A stretch of DNA of 64,000 nucleotides, from positions 294,279-358,278 of the forward strand of contig CAYZMM010000003.1 of the NCBI GenBank assembly GCA_964479535.1. Direction: 5' to 3'. The translations under genes and the position numbers were made by a program. Every line of letters begins with the position of its first letter. Position 1 is the first letter of the stretch. Positions 1 through 9,047 of the stretch are shown one piece after another. The notes below the pieces were generated by a model. The model was not told the DNA's origin. It worked only from the letters and a program-made list of their open reading frames with translations, and did no database searches. The stretch comes from S015-6 sp964479535 (GTDB lineage Bacteria > Desulfobacterota > DSWW01).

Positions 1-23
1 ACATGATTGATACCTTTGATCAT
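1..23 (-). CDS. 5' end of a possible VOC-family protein (partial)
   Basis: Read on the minus strand, an ATG at 23-21 is preceded by a purine-rich GGAGACGG ribosome-binding site and opens the peptide MIKGINHV before the window ends. This start resembles VOC/glyoxalase-fold proteins such as methylmalonyl-CoA epimerase, whose first strand commonly reads like KxINHVGIAV. Only seven complete codons are visible, so the call rests on the Shine-Dalgarno site and a short peptide match. It would be transcribed away from the MoxR gene. Confidence 0.3.
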
Positions 24-266
24 TTTCCGTCTCCTTGGTCCGTTTTGACTCTCCTCACTTACGCCGTTGCGGCCAGGCGGCCGACGGCCATGGTACCACG
101 CCCGGCTCGATCCTGTGAACCGGGCTCGCGGTCCTGCCCTGAGATGGCATTGCACGGTTTCGTGTCGTAATGGGCAAACGGTCACGAGCGCGAGTCCAGG
201 GTCGACTTGTGTCGATGGTGCGTGTTAATATAGAGCCTTTGTAATGACCGCGAAGAGGAGAACAGC
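24..266. other. Intergenic region between divergent genes
   Basis: About 240 bp with no convincing gene. It should carry the promoters of the partial minus-strand gene and of the moxR-like gene. The last part holds the moxR Shine-Dalgarno site, GAAGAGGAG seven bases before the ATG. I could not pick a convincing -35/-10 pair. Confidence 0.4.
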
Positions 267-1118
267 ATGGGGAACCGTCAAGGGCAAAAATCCTTTCGGG
301 GCACCTCTACCTACGTGGTGGATCCCGAGCTCGCCAAGATAGTCAACATCTCGATGGCGCTCGAATTGCCGCTGCTGCTCAAGGGGGAGCCGGGAACCGG
401 CAAGACCCTCCTCGCGCACGCCCTCGCAGAGAGCCTGAACATGCCGCTCATCGTGCTGAACGTGAAGAGCAACATGAAGGCGGTGGATTCCCTCTATCAG
501 TACGACGCTCTCACGCGGCTCAATGACAGCCGCTTCGCGGACTCGGGCAGAGACGTGAGCGACATCAAGCATTACATCCGCATGGGGAAGATCGGCCAGG
601 CCTTCACGGCCGAGGAACGGGTCGTCCTCCTCATCGATGAGATCGACAAGGCGGACAGCGACTTTCAGGACGACCTGCTGGACGTCCTCGACCAGATGAC
701 CTTCGACATCGTGGAGATCGACGAGACGACGAGGGCGATTCACAGACCCGTGGTGATCATCACCTCGAATGCGAAGAAGGACTTGAGTGACCCCTTCCTC
801 GGGAGATGTAATTTCCACCACATCGCCTTTCCCGACACCCCTTTCATGCGGCGCATCGTGGAGGCCCACTTCCCGGAGATCGGGGACCGGCTCGCCAAGG
901 CCTGCATCGAGACCTTTTTCAAGTTGCGAAGCCTTCCGCAGATCGAGAAGAAGCCGGCGACCAGGGAGTTGCTCAACTGGATCCGGGCCCTTCGCATGGA
1001 CCCTGATTTCGACCCGAAGCTCCTGGAGGAGGCCCGGGATGTGCCCTTTCTGGGCGTTCTCTTCAAGAAGAGCGAGGATTTCGTGAACGCCCAGAACTGG
1101 AACGCCTATACGAGGTAG
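267..1118 (+). CDS. MoxR-family AAA+ ATPase
   Basis: A 283-residue AAA+ ATPase of the MoxR type. Walker A is GEPGTGKT at residues 40-47 and Walker B is VVLLIDEID at about 119-128. A sensor-like SNAKKDLSDPFLGRC segment follows around residues 167-181. MoxR ATPases work as chaperones that assemble or activate complexes, usually with a VWA-domain partner encoded next door. Here the VWA gene starts 8 bp after this stop, so the two are very likely co-translated. The ATG has a GAAGAGGAG ribosome-binding site. The client is unknown: no CO dehydrogenase or other molybdoenzyme genes are in view. Confidence 0.9.
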   Translation: MGNRQGQKSFRGTSTYVVDPELAKIVNISMALELPLLLKGEPGTGKTLLAHALAESLNMPLIVLNVKSNMKAVDSLYQYDALTRLNDSRFADSGRDVSDIKHYIRMGKIGQAFTAEERVVLLIDEIDKADSDFQDDLLDVLDQMTFDIVEIDETTRAIHRPVVIITSNAKKDLSDPFLGRCNFHHIAFPDTPFMRRIVEAHFPEIGDRLAKACIETFFKLRSLPQIEKKPATRELLNWIRALRMDPDFDPKLLEEARDVPFLGVLFKKSEDFVNAQNWNAYTR

Positions 1119-1126
1119 AGGGCGAC

Positions 1127-2329
1127 ATGTTCGTCGATTTCTTCTATACGCTCCGAAAGGCCGGGGTGCCTGCCACACCGACCGCCTTCCTGCGGCTGCA
1201 ACAGGCCCTCCATTTGGGGCTGATTCAATCCCTCGAGGATTTCTATATAGCTGCAAGGGCGATCATGGTGAAGAGCGAGCGCTACTTCGATCTGTACGAC
1301 CGGGTCTTCGCACGCCACTTCTACGGTGTGGAGCAGGAAGAGGACTGGGATCTGGAGCTGGAGGACTCCATCCGCATGCTCCTGGAGGAATGGCTCCGGG
1401 ACCCGAAGGAGCTGGCCGAGATGCTCGGCATCGACCCGGAATCGCTGCCCGACCTGAGCCCGGAAGAACTCGTGAAGTACTTCCTGGAACGGCTGAAGGA
1501 GCAGACGGAACGCCACGACGGCGGCGACAAGTGGATCGGAACGGGCGGCACCTCTCCGGTCGGCCACTCTGGGTTTCACCCGGGCGGCATGCGCGTGGGT
1601 GGAACGTCGAGGGGAAAATCGGCGATCAAGGTGGCCCTGGAGAGGCGCTACCGGGACTACACCCGGAATACGCGCCTGACCTCCTCCCAGGTCGGCGAGG
1701 CCCTGCGGAGACTGAGACACATGATACCGGCCGGCCCGAAGGACCGGCTCGACATCGATGAGACCATACGGCAGACGGTGAAGCTCGGCGGCGAAATCGA
1801 CATCGTCTTCCACCGAAGCCTGCGTGACCGCCTCAAGGTCATCCTGCTGATCGACAACGGCGGCTGGAGCATGGAGCCCTACGTGGAGGTGGTGCAAACG
1901 CTCTTCAACTACGCAAAGGCGCAGTTCAAGGACCTGAAGATCTTCTACTTCCACAACTGCATCTACGACCGCGTCTGGGAAGACCCCCAGCGGTGCCGCA
2001 AGCCCTTCCCCACATCCGACTTCCCCAGGCTCGACCCGAACTATCGGGCCATCTTCGTGGGCGACGCCGCCATGGCGCCCTACGAGCTGGAGCATCCGCG
2101 GGGATGCATCGACTACAGCGAGAAACAGAGCCGGGCCTCCATCGAGTGGCTCCGCTTCCTCGCGCACATCTTCCGGCACACCGCCTGGCTGAATCCGATG
2201 GTGACCTTTTCCACGGACTACGCACACGGGTCCTACACGCAGCGGGAAATCGCCGACATCATTCCGATGTTTCCCCTGAGTCTGGAAGGGCTGGATCGCG
2301 CTGTTCATCACCTGATGGCCGAAAACTAG
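1127..2329 (+). CDS. VWA-domain CoxE-like protein, partner of MoxR
   Basis: A 400-residue protein with an N-terminal helical region, a charged linker (about 130-165) and a C-terminal von Willebrand A-like domain of the CoxE type. The place where VWA domains carry the metal-binding DxSxS motif reads LLIDNGGWSM (Asp243). The first Asp is kept but the first Ser is replaced by Gly, so the MIDAS is degenerate. It lies 8 bp after the MoxR gene and should act with it in assembly or activation of an unidentified client. A dispersed repeat element begins 2-3 bp past the stop. Confidence 0.85.
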   Translation: MFVDFFYTLRKAGVPATPTAFLRLQQALHLGLIQSLEDFYIAARAIMVKSERYFDLYDRVFARHFYGVEQEEDWDLELEDSIRMLLEEWLRDPKELAEMLGIDPESLPDLSPEELVKYFLERLKEQTERHDGGDKWIGTGGTSPVGHSGFHPGGMRVGGTSRGKSAIKVALERRYRDYTRNTRLTSSQVGEALRRLRHMIPAGPKDRLDIDETIRQTVKLGGEIDIVFHRSLRDRLKVILLIDNGGWSMEPYVEVVQTLFNYAKAQFKDLKIFYFHNCIYDRVWEDPQRCRKPFPTSDFPRLDPNYRAIFVGDAAMAPYELEHPRGCIDYSEKQSRASIEWLRFLAHIFRHTAWLNPMVTFSTDYAHGSYTQREIADIIPMFPLSLEGLDRAVHHLMAEN

Positions 2330-2331
2330 CG

Positions 2332-2475
2332 GAGGCTGTTGAAAAAGTCCCATCTGCGGCGCCTGTTGCGAGCGAAGCGCGGCAATCTCCCGGCTTCAAT
2401 CGTTGCGGCGTACGGTGTACGACTCGTTCCACAGACCTTCACGCGCCTTGCATCTGGTCATTTGGGAACAGCCTG
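2332..2475. repeat. Dispersed inverted-repeat (MITE/REP-like) element, copy 1
   Basis: About 144 bp bounded by the inverted ends AGGCTGTT (2333-2340) and AACAGCCT (2467-2474). The core from about 2352 to 2420 matches the element at 45971-46141 over roughly 68 bp with only a few differences; shared landmarks are TTGCGAGCGAAGCG and GGCAATCTCCCGGCTTC. No ORF is credible. The ends resemble the AGGCTGTTGAAAAA-type short elements widespread in proteobacteria. The element starts directly after the stop of the VWA gene. Confidence 0.7.
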
Positions 2476-2512
2476 CGTAAAAGGAGCTCATCTCAGCCGG
2501 AACAGGGGGGAG

Positions 2513-3799
2513 TCAGCGGGAGGATTGCTTTCGGACCACGTTGAGCCGGTTTCTGCCGAGGCGTTTCGCACGGTACAGAGCCTGGTCGGCGGATTCCAGA
2601 ACGGCTTTCACGTCGTCCCTTCCCGGTCTTCCCGCCGCCAGGCCGCCGCTGACGGTGATGCGCAGATTCGTCTTTCTCTTCTTCGTCCCCGCAGGGATCC
2701 GCATCTGGGCGATCGACCCGATCACTTCCCGTCCCACCTTCTCCGCATACTCGAGAGAGGTGTCCGGAAAGACGACCAGCAGTTCCTCCCCTCCATACCG
2801 GCACGTGATTCCCCGGGGCAGTGCCTTCTCACGGACCTTCTGTGCCACCTCGTACAGCACCTTGTCCCCCGTTGCGTGACCGTACCGGTCGTTGACCCGC
2901 TTGAAATGATCCAGGTCGAAGAGGACCAGGGCGAACTGCTTCCCCAGTGACTTGCCCTTCCCCTGCAGGATGTTGTTGCAGTGGCCCCGGTTGTAGATGT
3001 TCAGCAACTGATCGTAGTGGGCATGATGGGTGAGGCTGGCCGAGAGGTTGGCCAGCACCATCAGGGCGAGCGCGATCGGCACCAGGTGCAGGAGAAGGAT
3101 TTCCCGTTCCGAACCCTTTGCCAGAAAGGCAATCGTGAACAGGACCAGAAAAGCCGTGATCGACCAGGCATAAGGATCCCCTCTCCGAGAGGAAAGGAAA
3201 TGGGCCACCATGGCGATGATCCCGTTCAGACCCAGGAGGATCGGCACCTGATGACGGAGCATCCAGGGAAGCCGCGTTAACATGGCCGGAGCCAGGAAAT
3301 CCCGGCACGCTGCGAGAAGTACCAACTGGACCAGGAAGGAAGAGCCGAGGCAGAATCGGGTCACAGCCTTGGGTAGATAGGAGGGCAGCAATGCGAGGAG
3401 CAGCAGATCCGTGCTGTAGATCAGATACAGGATCAGATGGATCCCCTCGTCCTGATCGATCTTGAAGATATCGCCGCTCGGCATCTGGAACCCTATGAAG
3501 TAGAGCATGCTGAAGACGCCGGTCATGAGAAACAGGACGCTGGCAAGGAGGATCTTCACGTTGTAGAGGCTGCGGTAGGTGAAGAGGGCCAGGACGAGTG
3601 CAACGAGGTACAGGACCACGGACTGGTAGAGAAAGGGTGATGAAAGGAGATAGGCACGAATGGTGTTCCAGATCTCGGAGGGGAGCCGCTCAAGCAGTTC
3701 GAGGCCAAGGACGGCCCCCATCAGCATCCAGAAAGGAAGGGCCTTCGGGGGGAATAGGAGTCGCTTCATCTCAGCCTGGAGGCCCCACCTGGGGTTCAA
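2513..3799 (-). CDS. Membrane-anchored GGDEF protein (predicted diguanylate cyclase)
   Basis: A 428-residue protein. The first ~240 residues form several hydrophobic membrane segments; a C-terminal GGDEF domain follows (about 265-425). The signature reads RYGGEEL, with GGEEL at 336-340, acceptable for an active site that makes cyclic-di-GMP from two GTP. The RxxD inhibitory site normally five residues upstream is absent (the stretch reads RGITCRYGG), so product feedback through an I-site is unlikely. The start taken is a TTG overlapping the upstream stop as TTGA with GGTGGAG before it; an ATG at 3769 is the alternative. Confidence 0.85.
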   Translation of the reverse strand: MNPRWGLQAEMKRLLFPPKALPFWMLMGAVLGLELLERLPSEIWNTIRAYLLSSPFLYQSVVLYLVALVLALFTYRSLYNVKILLASVLFLMTGVFSMLYFIGFQMPSGDIFKIDQDEGIHLILYLIYSTDLLLLALLPSYLPKAVTRFCLGSSFLVQLVLLAACRDFLAPAMLTRLPWMLRHQVPILLGLNGIIAMVAHFLSSRRGDPYAWSITAFLVLFTIAFLAKGSEREILLLHLVPIALALMVLANLSASLTHHAHYDQLLNIYNRGHCNNILQGKGKSLGKQFALVLFDLDHFKRVNDRYGHATGDKVLYEVAQKVREKALPRGITCRYGGEELLVVFPDTSLEYAEKVGREVIGSIAQMRIPAGTKKRKTNLRITVSGGLAAGRPGRDDVKAVLESADQALYRAKRLGRNRLNVVRKQSSR

Positions 3800-4644
3800 G
3801 TCTCCACCGGAATGCCGGCATCCGTGAGGTTGAACTCCACTTTCTCGATATCCGGGAAGGCGCGGACAACCTCGATGATGTCTTCCTCGCTCCTGTGCAA
3901 CCCGGTGGTCAAGGGGCCCGTGGTACGGAATTTTCCGTAGACGAAGGCCACGCCGTCGCAGACTTCCACGTCTATCTTCATCCCCTTCGTACGGTCCTCC
4001 TGAGCAAGTTTCAGCCGAATCCGGCGGGCGAGGGCGAACTCGTCGATGACCTTCTTCCTTTCGGGGGTGTGCTGGAACTCGGGCTGTTCGACGGCCTTTT
4101 CGATCATGGAGCAGGCCGTTTCCAGGGACAGAATTTCGGAATTGATCACCACGTCATACAGGGAGGGGTCCATCCAGTCCACGTTGTACAGGAACCGGGT
4201 CCACTGGGCTCGAGCCTTGTCCACCTGCTCGATGTGCTTCCTTGCATCCTCCTCACTCAGGCCCTGTTCCTCTCTGATCCAGCGAACGCGGTCGGCCATG
4301 GGGGCGATGATCCGCACCTTGAAGACCCCGGGCAGACTCTTCAACAGCAGGTGTCCGGCATGACCGTGATAGACGAAATCCCCTTCCACCGCGCGTTCGG
4401 CAAGGGCCGTCTGAATGGCGATGAGATAGAGACTGCGCTCATCGCTGCCGCCGAACCTCCGCTGAACCAGGCCGGGCACCTTGTGGAGTTGCTGGTCGAG
4501 CATCCTCTCGGCGATACCGTATCGAGAAGCTGCATCACGTATCACTTCCCGGGAGATGGCGGGCACGTCCAGCCGGTCCGCCAGGCTCGCCGCCAGCGCT
4601 TCGGCGCCGCTCAACGTTCCCTTGGAAATGGTTACAATCGCCAT
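3796..4644 (-). CDS. Cytidylate-kinase-like family protein with C-terminal BON-like domain
   Basis: A 282-residue protein. The N-terminal ~190 residues resemble the cytidylate kinase-like family (PF13189 type), opening with MAIVTISKGTLSG where true kinases have a P-loop; the loop lacks the usual GxGK(S/T), so nucleoside monophosphate kinase activity is doubtful. The last ~75 residues (MKIDVEVCDGVAFVYGKFRT onward) look like a BON-type lipid- or ligand-binding fold. It follows the MerR gene by 72 bp and overlaps the GGDEF gene, so it sits in the tail of the translation operon. Function unknown. Confidence 0.75.
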   Translation of the reverse strand: MAIVTISKGTLSGAEALAASLADRLDVPAISREVIRDAASRYGIAERMLDQQLHKVPGLVQRRFGGSDERSLYLIAIQTALAERAVEGDFVYHGHAGHLLLKSLPGVFKVRIIAPMADRVRWIREEQGLSEEDARKHIEQVDKARAQWTRFLYNVDWMDPSLYDVVINSEILSLETACSMIEKAVEQPEFQHTPERKKVIDEFALARRIRLKLAQEDRTKGMKIDVEVCDGVAFVYGKFRTTGPLTTGLHRSEEDIIEVVRAFPDIEKVEFNLTDAGIPVET

Positions 4645-4716
4645 GGGGCTCTCCTCGTGATCTCGGGGGTCTCCGTTGAAGAGCCGTGCTCGAGAACCGT
4701 TCGATGTTGAGAGACT

Positions 4717-5106
4717 CTACTCGGACAGGAGTTGCTGGATTTCTTTGAGTTCCTGGATCACCTGATCCAGTGCGGGGCGGCTCTCCACCTTCTCGAACTG
4801 GAGTTCCGGCTGTGAGATCCTGCCGTATCCGAGTTCCTTGAGCTTCTTCCGTGCTCCGTTGATCGTATAACGCTCTTCGTAGAGCAGTTCCTTGATCCTG
4901 AAGATCAGCTCCACATCACTCTTCCGGTAAAGGCGCTGGCGGGAACGACTCTTGGAAGGGTTGACCATCTTGAATTCGGATTCCCAGTAGCGGAGAACAT
5001 ACGGCTTCACCCCCGTAATCTCGGCTACCTCACCGATCTTGAAGTACAGCTTGTCCGGAATGGGATAGGACTTCTTCGAAGCGACCCGTTTCGCTACAGC
5101 GCTCAT
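4717..5106 (-). CDS. MerR-family transcriptional regulator
   Basis: A 129-residue protein starting at the ATG at 5106 (MSAVAKR). A winged-helix MerR domain covers about residues 20-90: YFKIGEVAEITGVKPYVLRYW is the helix-turn-helix, followed by a basic wing (SRSRQRLYRKSDV). A short C-terminal coiled-coil tail follows. No metal- or drug-binding domain is present. MerR-like genes directly after ihfA in this operon are common in Desulfobacterota and other deltaproteobacterial lineages; the target is unknown. A longer reading frame upstream runs through an unlikely leader. Confidence 0.88.
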   Translation of the reverse strand: MSAVAKRVASKKSYPIPDKLYFKIGEVAEITGVKPYVLRYWESEFKMVNPSKSRSRQRLYRKSDVELIFRIKELLYEERYTINGARKKLKELGYGRISQPELQFEKVESRPALDQVIQELKEIQQLLSE

Positions 5107-5192
5107 GGCGATACCCCCTGTCTGTGGGAACTGGGCGTGCCTGACAACCATCCACGACGACCTCCCCCTCCCCACCCTGTCCGTCCCGAGGA

Positions 5193-5486
5193 CTATGGTC
5201 CATCCACGCGCACGTCGTTCATGGCCTTCTTCAGCACCTGGCTCGGCTTGAAGGTGAGTACGTTCCGTGCGGTAATGGTGATTCCGTCACCCGTCTGTGG
5301 ATTCCTTCCTTTTCTGGAATTCTTCTCCTTCACCATGAAGGTGCCGAAACCCGAGATCTTGACCTTTTCACCCTTCTCCAGGGTTTCTTTGAGAATTTCG
5401 AAGACGCTCTCCACCACGTCCGACGATTCCGTCTTCGAGATGCCCACCTTCTCATAGATGGCCGCCACGATATCTGCTTTGGTCAT
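5193..5486 (-). CDS. ihfA: Integration host factor alpha subunit / HU-family protein
   Basis: A 97-residue DNA-bending protein of the HU/IHF family. It starts at the ATG at 5486 (MTKADIVAAIYEKVG) with GGAGGG upstream. The DNA-intercalating arm reads SRKGRNPQTGDGI, with the conserved RNP-TG loop. Position directly after pheT matches ihfA (himA) in Enterobacteria and Desulfobacterota, which is why the alpha subunit is chosen over HU. It is expected to help sigma54-dependent promoters, and an NtrC-like activator lies elsewhere in the window. Confidence 0.92.
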   Translation of the reverse strand: MTKADIVAAIYEKVGISKTESSDVVESVFEILKETLEKGEKVKISGFGTFMVKEKNSRKGRNPQTGDGITITARNVLTFKPSQVLKKAMNDVRVDGP

Positions 5487-5563
5487 GAATGTGCCCTCCC
5501 CCCCGAGCGAGTGAACGTTTACCAAAGGGTCCTTTCCGTATCCTTATCCCCTGCAACGAGGAT

Positions 5564-7969
5564 TCAACGCAGCTGGGCGCCCAGACCCGGCAGGAGCTGC
5601 CCCAGGAAGGCCTCCTGAATACTGTTGATCTCCTCGTCGGTGAGATTCCTCGATGGATCCTGGTACGTGATTCGGAAGGCCATACTCTGCTTGCCCTCCT
5701 GAACGGGCGGTCCCCGGTAGAGATCGAAAAGATCGATGTCGGTTACGCGCGGATCGGCAAGCTCCCACATCTTCCCGATCACCTGGCGATAAGGCACGGC
5801 CTCGTCCAGGACGAGCGCCAGATCTCTCTGAACAGGCGGCCTCTTCGCGTAGGGCCTGTAGGCTCGCGGGCGGTCCACACGGGTCGAGAGGCTTCCGAAT
5901 TCCAGCTCGAAGAGGAAGACGTCCTCCTCGATCTCGAAGGCCTCCAGAATGGAGGGATGAAGCCTTCCCGCAGCACCAATCCTTGTTGTATCAACTAGAA
6001 TATCACCGGAACATCCCGGATGTAAATAAGATTCTTGTTTCGGTCGAATCCATTCGAATTCCGGGAAACCGAAGGCCTGAAGAAGGACCTCCAGGCAGCC
6101 CTTCAGATCGAACAGATCGAGCCCTGCTTCCGGCTCGTTCCATCTTTCCCTGTAGCGCCGGCCCACCATCACACCCGCCAGCATCCTTCGTTCTTCAGGC
6201 AGGGCCTCCTTCGCCCGGGGCAGAAACACCCGACCCAGCTCGAAGAACCGAAGATCACGGTTACGCTGTCTCAGGTTCCTTGCCAGCGTGTCCAGCAGCA
6301 ACCCCGCCATCGTGGTCCGGAGGAATCCCTGCGCCTCGCTCAACGGATTCTGGAGAGGAACCGGCCGCGACCGGACATCCCCTTCCGGAAATCCGAGAGG
6401 TTCGAGGAGGTCAGGCCCGTTGAAGCTGTAATTGACGACCTCGGAGAAACCCATGCCGACCAGTACATCCCTGGCCAGATCCTCCGCCCTGCGCTCCGGT
6501 TCCGCCATCACGGGCGAGACCGGCGCACGGGGCAGCTCCGTGGCAATCGTGTCATACCCGTAGAGACGGGCCACCTCCTCCACGATATCCATACCCATGG
6601 TGATGTCCGGCCGGAAAGAAGGGGGCGTCACATCGAAGGCATCTCCCCCCTGATCGTCTACCTCCATCCCGAGTCCGGTCAGGTAGCCGAGCATCTCTTC
6701 CTTTTGAATGGAGGTCCCGAGCAGCCGGTTCACCCGGGAGACCGAAACCGGGACGGTCCGGTCACGATAGGGCTGGGGATAGACATCCAGTGCACCGGCG
6801 AGGAGACGGCCCCCCGCCATGGACGCCATCATACACGCTGCGCGGTCGGCTGCACGAAGACAGCCCCTCCTGTCGATCTCTCTTTCGAAGCGATAGGACG
6901 CCTCCGTAGAGATGCCAAGCCGCTTGCCGGTTCGGCGGATCCCCTTCGGCTCGAAGAACGCGCTTTCGAGAAGCACCCTCGTCGTTGCTTCACCGATCTC
7001 GCTGTCGAGACCGCCCATGACGCCTGCCAGCGCCACGGGTCGGCGGGCGTCGCATATGAGCAGATCCTCTTCACAGAGCGTTCGCTCTTCGCCGTCGAGG
7101 GTCGTGATGGTTTCCCCCGGTCCCGCCATGCGCACGACGATCCGGTTCTCTTCGAGTCGGTCCAGATCAAAGGCGTGAAGGGGCTGGCCCCATTCCAGCA
7201 TCACGAAATTCGTGATGTCCACGATGTTGTTGATGGGCCGCAGGCCTACCAGGTTGAGAAGCCGGCGGAGCCAGAAAGGTGAAACGTCCACGCGAAGGTC
7301 CTCCAGGACGCGTCCCACGTAGCGGGGGCATGCCTCGGGGGCAAGAATCTCAACGGAGCTGACTTGCGAGGCGGGAGGATTCTGCTCTTCGAGGGAGATC
7401 CTCGGAAAGCGGATCTCCCGCTTCTTCCGGGCCGCGATCTCCCTGGCGACGCCGATGACACTGAGGCAATCCGGACGATTCGGCGTTACCTCGATGTCGA
7501 TCACGTCGTCTTCCAGGGCGAGGGCCCTGTCGAGTTCCACGCCGGGCGAGGTGTCCGGGGGCAGCTTCATGATGCCCGAGTGATCTTCCGAAAGGTCCAG
7601 TTCGAGCTCGGAGCAGAGCATCCCTTCGGAGAAGACGCCGTGGAGCCTGGTCGCCTCGATCACCTTCCCGCCGGGCATCGATGAGCCGGGCACGGCAAGA
7701 GGGACACAGTCACCCACGGCTACGTTCTGGGCACCGCAGAGAACGGTGCGGTCTTCCCTGCCCGTGTCCAGGCGGCAGACCCACAAGCTCCGCGACGATG
7801 GATGCGGCTCCAGAGAGACGACCCTGCTCGTGATCACGCCTTCGAGGTGGGGCTTTACGGAAACGCATTCCGACACCTCGAGACCCTGCCGGGTCAGCAG
7901 GTCAGCGATCTCCTGAGCCGATTCCTCGATCTCAACGTATCTTCGCAGCCATTCCAAGGTAACCTGCAA
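5564..7969 (-). CDS. pheT: Phenylalanyl-tRNA synthetase beta subunit
   Basis: An 801-residue beta subunit of the (alpha-beta)2 enzyme that charges tRNA-Phe. It has an N-terminal EMAP-type tRNA-binding domain (about 40-150), the B3/B4 editing region (about 210-390), B5, the catalytic-like core and a C-terminal anticodon-binding FDX-ACB domain. The start is a TTG at 7969: the peptide QVTLEWLRRYV matches the family N-terminus exactly, and GGAGG lies nine bases upstream. No in-frame ATG sits nearby. Confidence 0.97.
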   Translation of the reverse strand: MQVTLEWLRRYVEIEESAQEIADLLTRQGLEVSECVSVKPHLEGVITSRVVSLEPHPSSRSLWVCRLDTGREDRTVLCGAQNVAVGDCVPLAVPGSSMPGGKVIEATRLHGVFSEGMLCSELELDLSEDHSGIMKLPPDTSPGVELDRALALEDDVIDIEVTPNRPDCLSVIGVAREIAARKKREIRFPRISLEEQNPPASQVSSVEILAPEACPRYVGRVLEDLRVDVSPFWLRRLLNLVGLRPINNIVDITNFVMLEWGQPLHAFDLDRLEENRIVVRMAGPGETITTLDGEERTLCEEDLLICDARRPVALAGVMGGLDSEIGEATTRVLLESAFFEPKGIRRTGKRLGISTEASYRFEREIDRRGCLRAADRAACMMASMAGGRLLAGALDVYPQPYRDRTVPVSVSRVNRLLGTSIQKEEMLGYLTGLGMEVDDQGGDAFDVTPPSFRPDITMGMDIVEEVARLYGYDTIATELPRAPVSPVMAEPERRAEDLARDVLVGMGFSEVVNYSFNGPDLLEPLGFPEGDVRSRPVPLQNPLSEAQGFLRTTMAGLLLDTLARNLRQRNRDLRFFELGRVFLPRAKEALPEERRMLAGVMVGRRYRERWNEPEAGLDLFDLKGCLEVLLQAFGFPEFEWIRPKQESYLHPGCSGDILVDTTRIGAAGRLHPSILEAFEIEEDVFLFELEFGSLSTRVDRPRAYRPYAKRPPVQRDLALVLDEAVPYRQVIGKMWELADPRVTDIDLFDLYRGPPVQEGKQSMAFRITYQDPSRNLTDEEINSIQEAFLGQLLPGLGAQLR

Positions 7970-8008
7970 CGGAAGGGGCCTCCATCCTCCCCGCTAGAGT
8001 ACGACTCC

Positions 8009-9028
8009 TCATCCGAACTGCCGAAGAAAGCGCTGGTCATTTTCAAAAAACAGGCGGATGTCGTCGATGCCGTATTTCAGCATTGCGATACGCTCGATAC
8101 CCGCCCCGAAGGCGAAGCCCGTGTACGCGTCCGGATCGTATCCCACGCTCCGGAACACCTCCGGGTGAATCATGCCCGACCCGAGGATCTCGAGCCACCC
8201 CGTTTGAGAACAGACGCGGCAGCCCACCCCCTTGCAGAGGAAGCAGCCGATGTCCACCTCGGCGCTTGGCTCGGTGAAGGGGAAGTAGCTCGGCCTGAAC
8301 CTAAGAGGCACGTCGGGTGAGAAGAGGGCCTGACAGAAGACGGTCAGTACGCCTTTGAGCTGACTGAAGCTGACATCCCGGTCCACGAGAAACCCTTCCA
8401 CCTGATGGAACATAGGCGAATGGGTGGTATCGGAGTCACATCGATAGACCTTTCCCGGCGCGATGACCCGAAAGGGGGGTGTTCTCGCCTTCATCGTGTG
8501 GATCTGCACGTTCGATGTGTGCGTCCGAAGCACCACGTCGTCCGCCACGTAGAACGTGTCCTGCATGTCCCGGGCGGGGTGATCCAGAGGGAAATTCAGG
8601 GCCTCGAAATTGTAGAAGTCCAGATCGGCTTCCGGCCCCTCCACAACCTCGAAACCCATTCCCTGAAAAACATCGACGATCTCTCGGGTCACGAGGGTGA
8701 GGGGATGATAGACACCCCGGGCCGGCGCTCTGCCGGGCAGGGAGATGTCGACCCTTTCCTGCTCGAGCTTCCTTGTTCGTTCCTCGTCCCGGATCCTTTC
8801 CCGCCGCTCCTCGAGAAGGCGGTTCAGCTCCTGCTTGATCTGATTCGCAAGACTCCCCAGCACGGGCCTCTCCTCCTCGGGGAGGTCCTTCATCCCGCGC
8901 AGAATCACAGTCAGGGGTCCTTTCCGGCCCAGATACCGGGTGCGCAGCTGATCCAGTTCCTGATCGGTCCTCGCCGACCCGAGGGCACGGGTGACATCTT
9001 CTTTCAGCGCAAGGAGCTGCTCACGCAT
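8009..9028 (-). CDS. pheS: Phenylalanyl-tRNA synthetase alpha subunit
   Basis: A 339-residue catalytic alpha subunit. It has the N-terminal coiled-coil (MREQLLALKEDVTRALGSA) and class II motifs; the segment GFEVVEGPEADLDFYNFEAL is a family hallmark, and motif 3 is near the C-terminus (FAFGAGIERIAMLKYG). ATG at 9028 is chosen because upstream in-frame sequence is basic, low-complexity and overlaps rplT. It lies 39 bp before pheT and 19 bp after rplT, as in the classical operon. Confidence 0.97.
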   Translation of the reverse strand: MREQLLALKEDVTRALGSARTDQELDQLRTRYLGRKGPLTVILRGMKDLPEEERPVLGSLANQIKQELNRLLEERRERIRDEERTRKLEQERVDISLPGRAPARGVYHPLTLVTREIVDVFQGMGFEVVEGPEADLDFYNFEALNFPLDHPARDMQDTFYVADDVVLRTHTSNVQIHTMKARTPPFRVIAPGKVYRCDSDTTHSPMFHQVEGFLVDRDVSFSQLKGVLTVFCQALFSPDVPLRFRPSYFPFTEPSAEVDIGCFLCKGVGCRVCSQTGWLEILGSGMIHPEVFRSVGYDPDAYTGFAFGAGIERIAMLKYGIDDIRLFFENDQRFLRQFG

Positions 9029-9047
9029 GAGTGTCCGCCGTTTCCTG

